From contig NC_089423.1 in the NCBI RefSeq assembly GCF_013426205.1, positions 7,414,351 to 7,478,350 on the forward strand: DNA of 64,000 nt, written 5' to 3'. The position numbers and the translations under genes were made by a program. Positions 58,568-64,000 of the stretch are shown here, one piece after another; positions within the stretch are counted from its first letter, which is position 1; every line of letters starts with the position of its first letter. The stretch comes from Metarhizium brunneum (Eukaryota; Ascomycota; Sordariomycetes; Hypocreales; Clavicipitaceae). Below the pieces are notes generated by a model. That model had not been told where the DNA came from and made no database searches. It worked only from the letters and a program-made list of their open reading frames with translations.

Positions 58568-61500
58568 CTAATCTCCAGGTGCCTCGACCAGGCCTTTTAT
58601 ACTCCGTGGACCGACCTCAGGCTGGGAAGACGCCGTGGCCTTGAACCAAGGTGCCAAAGCCAACGCATACGCCGGGGCAACGCGTTCCATCTTGCCTTCC
58701 GGGTCCAGCACTTTTTCTACCTCGGTGTGTTTGTAGAAGGCGGCTATATTTAACGGAGTCCACCCTTGGTTGTCTTTGGGTGCCCTGTCCTGTACGCGTT
58801 GCAACACAAGCAGCAGCGGCGCAACCTTGCCTCCGAAGGCAGCTGAGTGCAGTGCCGTCCAGCCATACGAGTCGACGGCATCCACAACAGCACCTCGTTC
58901 TAACAGGACCGTCGCCGCCTCAACATTGCCCGACTCCAAGGCTCGGTGCAGGAGTCGCACGCTATTGTGCGAATGTTCCACACTGAGACCGCCTGCTAGG
59001 AGCTGCTCCAATACAGCCCCAGACTGCCCATTCCGGACAGCCTCCCATACCGGATGCGCGTCCTCTGTCAACTGACCGTATTCGGCGCCGGGACCGTATT
59101 CGGCGCCGGCACCACGCAGGACAGACATGACGGCGGGATTCCCCCATCCAATGCTCAATTCGACGAGCGAGTGGCCGCCAGCATCTGCCAGAGAATAGCT
59201 GGCCCCCAAGTCCAGTAAGTACTGCATGACAGCGGTCTGGCCGCGCAGCGCAGCTGTCATGAGAGGTGTGTAACCAGCTGCGTTCCGGCAATGGATGATG
59301 TCCACCGACTTTCCGGAGAGAAATTCTAGGCTCTGTTGAGAACCACATGCCGCAGCGCTGTGGGCAGGCGAGTTTCCAGCCAAGTCTTGGGCGTTGAGGT
59401 CTGCGCCGTGACTGCTCGCTGCTTCGAGTAGTTCCCTGCCCATTGAACTGGCGCTCGCTGCTTGATGTGTAATGCGGCTGCCATCTTTATTCTCTGCGTT
59501 GATGTTCGCGCCGTTGTCGCATAGTAGATCTAGGACGAGGAGGCCGCTACTTTTGGACATTAGGAGCATATCACGATGGCTCGCATCGGCAATCATGTGT
59601 AAAGGAGTCAAATGCAAATTTGAGAGTGCATTGACATCAGCACGGCTTTTGATTAGCCACGAGACAATCTTGTCGTCGAACAGTCGTGCTGCGACATGTA
59701 GTGCTGAAAGACCATCTTTGTCAACGGCATGGACATTGGCCTTGCCCTCCTTGAGCAACCACTTCACAATGGCATGCTGTCTTCCTTTAACGGCATGAAA
59801 TAGCGTGGTTTGTCCCTTATTATCGCGCATCTCGAGACTGCTACCCTTTTCGGACAACTCTTTCACCCGATCCAGGTCTCCGATACGGGCGCTAAAGTGG
59901 AGGGATTGTAGGTTAAGGGTATCTAGGCGGCTAAACTTCTTGTCACCCTTTAGTAGTAGGTTGATTGTTCGCTCATCACCACCATCCATAGCCCAGTCCA
60001 GAGCCGTTTCGAGGGCCAGATTTCGTGCGTTGGGCTTGGCGCCATGTTGGAGCAGTGTCTGACATATTGATGAGTGCCCACCTTTCGCAGCCCAGTGTAG
60101 AGGCGTGGCGCCGTTTTCATCTTCGTACAACAATCCCTCCTTCGTCTCGATGAGTATATTTGCCGCTTCCACGTGTCCATTTTGGATGGCCATCACCAGA
60201 GCCTCACCGGACGCGCCTGGGCTATTTGTCTTGCCTTCACTCCTACCAGCCTGGAGGATGTTGCGTAAGGTATCCACATTGCCGGATCTCGCTGCCCATT
60301 TCAAGACCATGGCAGTAGAAGTTTCATTAATCAAATACTTGCCATCCTTTTCGACGTCGGTCTTGTCCTCTGTAGGACTCCCTGCCACAAATCGCCGGAA
60401 TATGAAAAGAGTCAAATCATACAGTATGCGGACTGGATACCTGACGAGGGCTATGCCGATGGAAAAAACGCGTCGTCTGGAACGCAGGATAGAATAGGCA
60501 CAAAAGACCAGGGCCATTAAAACGAGGGATACATATATGTAGTATTGCCAAGGGGACCGGTCCGTGAAGATTTCGATTTGCATGCTGAAAAGCGCCTAGA
60601 TAAAGTTAGCAAATATTCGGCATACAGAATGCATGTAGGGATACAATACCGAAGTGAAAACGAGTGGGAGGAATATAAACTGCAAAAATCAGCGTTACGA
60701 AGGAAATTGAGCGAGCCTGAGCAAGTACTGACCGTGATCCACGTTAATCGCCTGATGCTCTCATTCTGATCCCTGGATCGATAGCCTTCGTCAATGGATA
60801 TCAGGTTTGTGACACGCTGAATAAGGCTATCTGTCTCTTGCATTAACTCGGTCTGTATTCTAAAGTCTACGGCCTTAAGCTTTTGCAAGTATGCAGAAGC
60901 AAGAGATAGTGTTTCGAACTGGTTCTCACGACCCTCAGCCCACCTAGGGTCGCCATATACATTTTCTAGGAATTCAAGGCGCTGCAGTTGGGTATTCAAG
61001 ACCTTGCGGAACTCTTCCCAGTGTTGGGCGGCAACGACCAGGCTCCGAACGACGCTGCGGTCTGTACTGAGACGCTCTTCGAGCACCTCGACGCGCTACA
61101 GGAGTTGAGTAACGAGCTTGCTGGGAGGGCGATGGAGGGTTGAGCAGACTCACGAATGAAGCAAGAAAGCGCGAAGATGCGCTCAAGACTGAGTCCCAGC
61201 CGCCAATAACATTGTCGAGCTGACTAAATACGTAGCCAAGGGGTGTTCCCTTTACTTTGACTTCGCTTTCGTAGTTCTGGTAAATAAGAGCATCGTATGC
61301 GTAAATGGTTGTCTCGGACCTACGAGATCGAAAACGAAAAATTTGCATGTTCCAATCGGCAGAGTAGAAGTCGTATCGGCTGCATCGTAACAAAGGGGTT
61401 AGTAGGCCATCATGATTGGCCTCGACACAACAAAGTACAAGTCATACAGGAGATGAGGCCTTCTCACCTTGTGCCTGCCGATATGCTCATAACGCCCGTT

Positions 61501-62009
61501 TCTGATTCCACCTTTGGCGAGGGGGATGCTGGCACTAACGGCTTAATGGGCAGGTAGAAGCGTAGGTTTTTAGAAAGCATGTAGTGCCCGCATAGTTGAC
61601 CGCCATAGCAGCGTTCGCAGGTGCACGAGCCGCTCCCCCATTGATCCGTGACGGGAAAGTTTCCCGAGAGCCCATAAGGAAACTGGGAGAAACGTGAAAA
61701 GTCCAGGTGCTCGAACAGTGGCATCAGAAGCGCAGTGGCGCAGGATGGTCCATACCGAAAGACACGGCAACCCTGGTCGTTGTCTGCCTCTGGGAAGAGG
61801 CGCAAGTAGGCAGCGAGGGCGTCTGCGTTAAGGAAAGAGTTGGAGGCACCGCTGTCCTGAACCCATACTCGCGAAGCGGCACTAACCCGGGACGCAGAGC
61901 TGGATGGTGATTGTGTTGCTGCTGTTGGCTGCGCCTGAGGCTGAGGCTGAGGCTGAGGATATGGCGTCTGGCTTGACGGGATTGCAGATGCATGACTGGG
62001 CGCCGCGGC
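58568..62009 (-). CDS. CorA-like membrane protein fused to C-terminal ankyrin repeats (5' end uncertain)
   Basis: Exons to about 61468, then 61379-61154, 61095-60733, 60679-60650 (only 30 bp) and 60595-58568. Introns are 88, 58, 53 and 54 bp and all phases agree, giving at least 1,062 residues. Order: a Pro/Gln-rich N-terminus (PYPQPQPQPQAQP), a cysteine cluster (SCTCERCYGGQLC), helical CorA-like sequence ending SIDEGYRSRDQNESIRRLTW, then helix FIFLPLVFTSALFSMQ, helix YYIYVSLVLMALVFCAYSIL, and about a dozen ankyrin repeats. In CorA transporters the first helix ends in GMN; here it is SMQ, so magnesium selectivity is doubtful. No in-frame start codon was found before the AT-rich block: the frame meets TAG at 62010-62012, which could be an acceptor site, or the 5' end is lost. 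Confidence 0.78.
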
Positions 62010-63374
62010 CTAACACTAATATGCTGACGAACTATACTAGAGTTTATTAAAAATTTATATAGCCTTATAAAATTATAAAAAATAAAGTTTATTATAAAAG
62101 TTAATATAAAATTTATTAAAGTATATTTAATAATATATAATAATAAAATATAAGTTATAAATATTATATAAATAATAATATAATATAAAATATAATAAAT
62201 ATTTAAGTAATAATATATTTAGAATTTATTTAAATTTAATATTTATTAGTAAAATATTATATTATATTATTATTTAGTTATAAGTAAAGCTATTTAGCTA
62301 GATTATAAGATTAATATTAAGAAAATTAACTTATAATTTAAAGTAATTAAAAAAATATATAATTTTAAAATATATATTTTATAAAAAAATAAAAGCTTAG
62401 AATTATAAAATTTAAAAAAAAGTTATAAACTAAAAAATAATTATAAAATTATTTAAAAAACCTAATACTTAAAAAATAAATATATACTAAAAAAATAAAA
62501 TATATTTAATATTTTAATAATAAAAGCTAAAAAATAAAAAAAGATTATTATTATAATTAATATAAAATATAATAAGATATTATTTTTAATATTAATATAT
62601 AATAAAAAAAAATAAAGTTATTTATATATAATAATTAATATTTATTTATATTAAATTATTAAATTATTATAAAAAAATAAAAAAAAGGCTAGTTAATTAC
62701 CAGGACTTATTAGTAATATAATTAATAGCTATACTTAGCTAATTTAATAGTAATATATAATTTTAAAAATATTATATATACGCATTATAATACATTAAAT
62801 TTACTAGCTTAAAAGGTGATTTATAACCTTATATACCGGTAAAAGCCTATAATTATACACGTAATAATAATAGTAACTTATAATCACGTGAGTTATACCC
62901 TAAAAAACTTAAAGTAATCTAATATAATATAAATTAATAAAGTTCTAACTTTTATAAAGCTTATTATTTTCCTTATAATCACCTTATTTTGCTTTTATAT
63001 ATTATATTAATTTAAATAAATCGCTTTATAAAGCAGCTACTTGTAGGTTTCCGGCTTTGTATTACTCCCTGAAGTATTATAGCTTCTTGCTAATATCAGA
63101 CTCGGTCGGCAATTAATAACTATAACTATAACTAGTGCTAAAAAAAGTAATAAGTAAGTTACTTATTATAACTTTAAGAATTAAAGCTAATAGGCCTAAA
63201 AGGGTAATAAAAAAGTTATTATTATAAAGGATATTAATAAGAAAAGAAATATATTATTAAAAGCTAAAAATACTAAAAAAGTTAAAAAACTTAATAAAGT
63301 AGCTAAAAAAGTAAAAAAAAAAAAAAAATAAGGGGGAAAATTAAGAAGAATATTATAAAGTTAGTTAATAAAAA
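62010..63374. repeat. AT-rich, RIP-like subtelomeric block (right copy of an inverted pair)
   Basis: Nearly pure A/T from about 62040. The part from about 62500 to 63370 is the reverse complement of about 1850-2700, with transitions as the main differences. Long A runs occur near 63310-63330. No ORF survives. It directly borders the first interstitial telomere tract. Confidence 0.8.
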
Positions 63375-63406
63375 GGGTTAGGGTTAGGGTTAGGGTTAGG
63401 GTTAGG
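63375..63406 (+). repeat. Interstitial telomere tract (five TTAGGG-type units)
   Basis: Five contiguous GGGTTA units lie between the AT-rich block and the unique telomere-adjacent sequence, in the same orientation as the terminal telomere. Confidence 0.97.
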
Positions 63407-63811
63407 AATCTCAGAAAGGGCAGAGTCAATTTGCAGAGGACTGTGAGCGTTAATACACGTTGTGCCGACTGGAAGATTTCCTCAGAAAAACTGCCAGTTT
63501 CGCCGTGTGTGGCTCATCAGGGCAAAAGAAGTGTCAGAGAACGCGGGGGGAGATGCTTCTTAAGTAGACGGTCGGGCGGGAAGAGCCTTCCCCACCTGTC
63601 CTGTCCCTCCAGGCAGCAATCTCCACCACGCGACTTTCCATTGGTCATGGACGCGCCGACCGTCCCGTCCCTGCATCATCACAATGCAGGGGCGTGACGC
63701 GCGTGCCCACCAATCAAAATTCCTCTCCGGGGGGCCATGACGACCTCTCTAACGGATGATGTTTTCTTCAAGAAGACAAACACCAGGAAAGCACCGAGGA
63801 GCGAGAAGCCT
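63407..63811. repeat. Telomere-adjacent sequence, present in a second decayed copy at 30.7 kb
   Basis: About 400 bp of GC-normal sequence between two interstitial telomere tracts. Its first 240 bp match 30745-30985. An 88-codon ORF (63431-63697) has no recognisable domain and is disrupted in the internal copy, so it is probably not a gene. Confidence 0.8.
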
Positions 63812-63838
63812 GGTTAGGATTAGGGTTAGGGTTAGAGG
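63812..63838 (+). repeat. Short, imperfect interstitial telomere tract
   Basis: About four units, one reading GGATTA, so slightly degenerate. It lies 50 bp inside the terminal telomere. Confidence 0.9.
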
Positions 63839-63887
63839 TTTGAACTCAAAACCAGTAACCTCTCTAAACCATTCTTCAGGAAAGTTA

Positions 63888-64000
63888 TAGGGTTAGGGTT
63901 AGGGTTAGGGTTAGGGTTAGGGTTAGGGTTAGGGTTAGGGTTAGGGTTAGGGTTAGGGTTAGGGTTAGGGTTAGGGTTAGGGTTAGGGTTAGGGTTAGGG
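63888..64000 (+). repeat. Terminal telomere, about 19 TTAGGG units
   Basis: A perfect TTAGGG run reaches the end of the window on the plus strand, as expected for the right end of a chromosome. The preceding 50 bp are unique. Confidence 0.98.

Noticed and set aside
1..64000. CRISPR arrays, rRNA or tRNA genes, bacterial-type promoters or ribosome binding sites
   Set aside because: None seen; repeats present are telomeric, LTR-type or RIP-decayed, and the genes are eukaryotic with introns.

Overview
The window is the right-hand end of a chromosome of a filamentous ascomycete (Pezizomycotina; the gene content suggests Hypocreales, perhaps a Metarhizium-like species, but that is inference). The evidence is a terminal run of about 19 TTAGGG units (63888-64000), short introns with GTRNGN...YAG borders, PKS-NRPS, BAHD, UstYa-like and DUF3883 gene families, and C-to-T/G-to-A decay of repeats typical of repeat-induced point mutation (RIP).

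Layout. 1-393: end of a cysteine-rich protein. 1440-2860: an AT-rich RIP block. 3164-22018: a compact, apparently living secondary-metabolite locus with a 3,627-residue PKS-NRPS hybrid (minus), a free-standing thioesterase (minus), a BAHD-type acyltransferase (minus), a divergently transcribed short-chain reductase (plus, 3' end doubtful) and a protein kinase (minus). The synthase ends in a T domain with no release domain, so the separate thioesterase is the obvious candidate for product release.

23000-50700 is largely a gene graveyard: a reducing PKS that has lost its KS, fused by deletion to half of an O-methyltransferase and split by a solo LTR; two separate fragments of FAD-linked oxidoreductases; a UstYa-like gene killed only by two Trp-to-stop changes; and broken P450, rhodopsin/PTH11-like, histidinol-phosphate-aminotransferase-like and ethanolamine-kinase-like genes. 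Apparently intact genes sit among them: a small secreted protein, an APH-like phosphotransferase, an unrecognised secreted protein and a secreted GMC oxidoreductase. A Gfo/Idh/MocA (Gal80-like) gene is intact except for one extra G in a homopolymer run. At 30.73-30.98 kb lies a decayed copy of the sequence next to the present telomere, with degenerate telomere units still attached.

51435-57230 holds an intact seven-exon, 1,808-residue protein with a sacsin/GHKL-type ATPase at the N-terminus and a NO VEIN C-terminal domain (DUF3883, nuclease-like signature). 58568-62009 holds a CorA-like membrane protein fused to ankyrin repeats, with an altered GMN motif and a 30-bp exon. Its 5' end runs into an AT-rich RIP block that is the inverted homologue of the block at 1.44-2.86 kb. 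Interstitial telomere tracts and the telomere close the window.

Exon models were assembled by hand from splice consensus and reading frame. No alignment or search was run, so family names rest on motif recognition.
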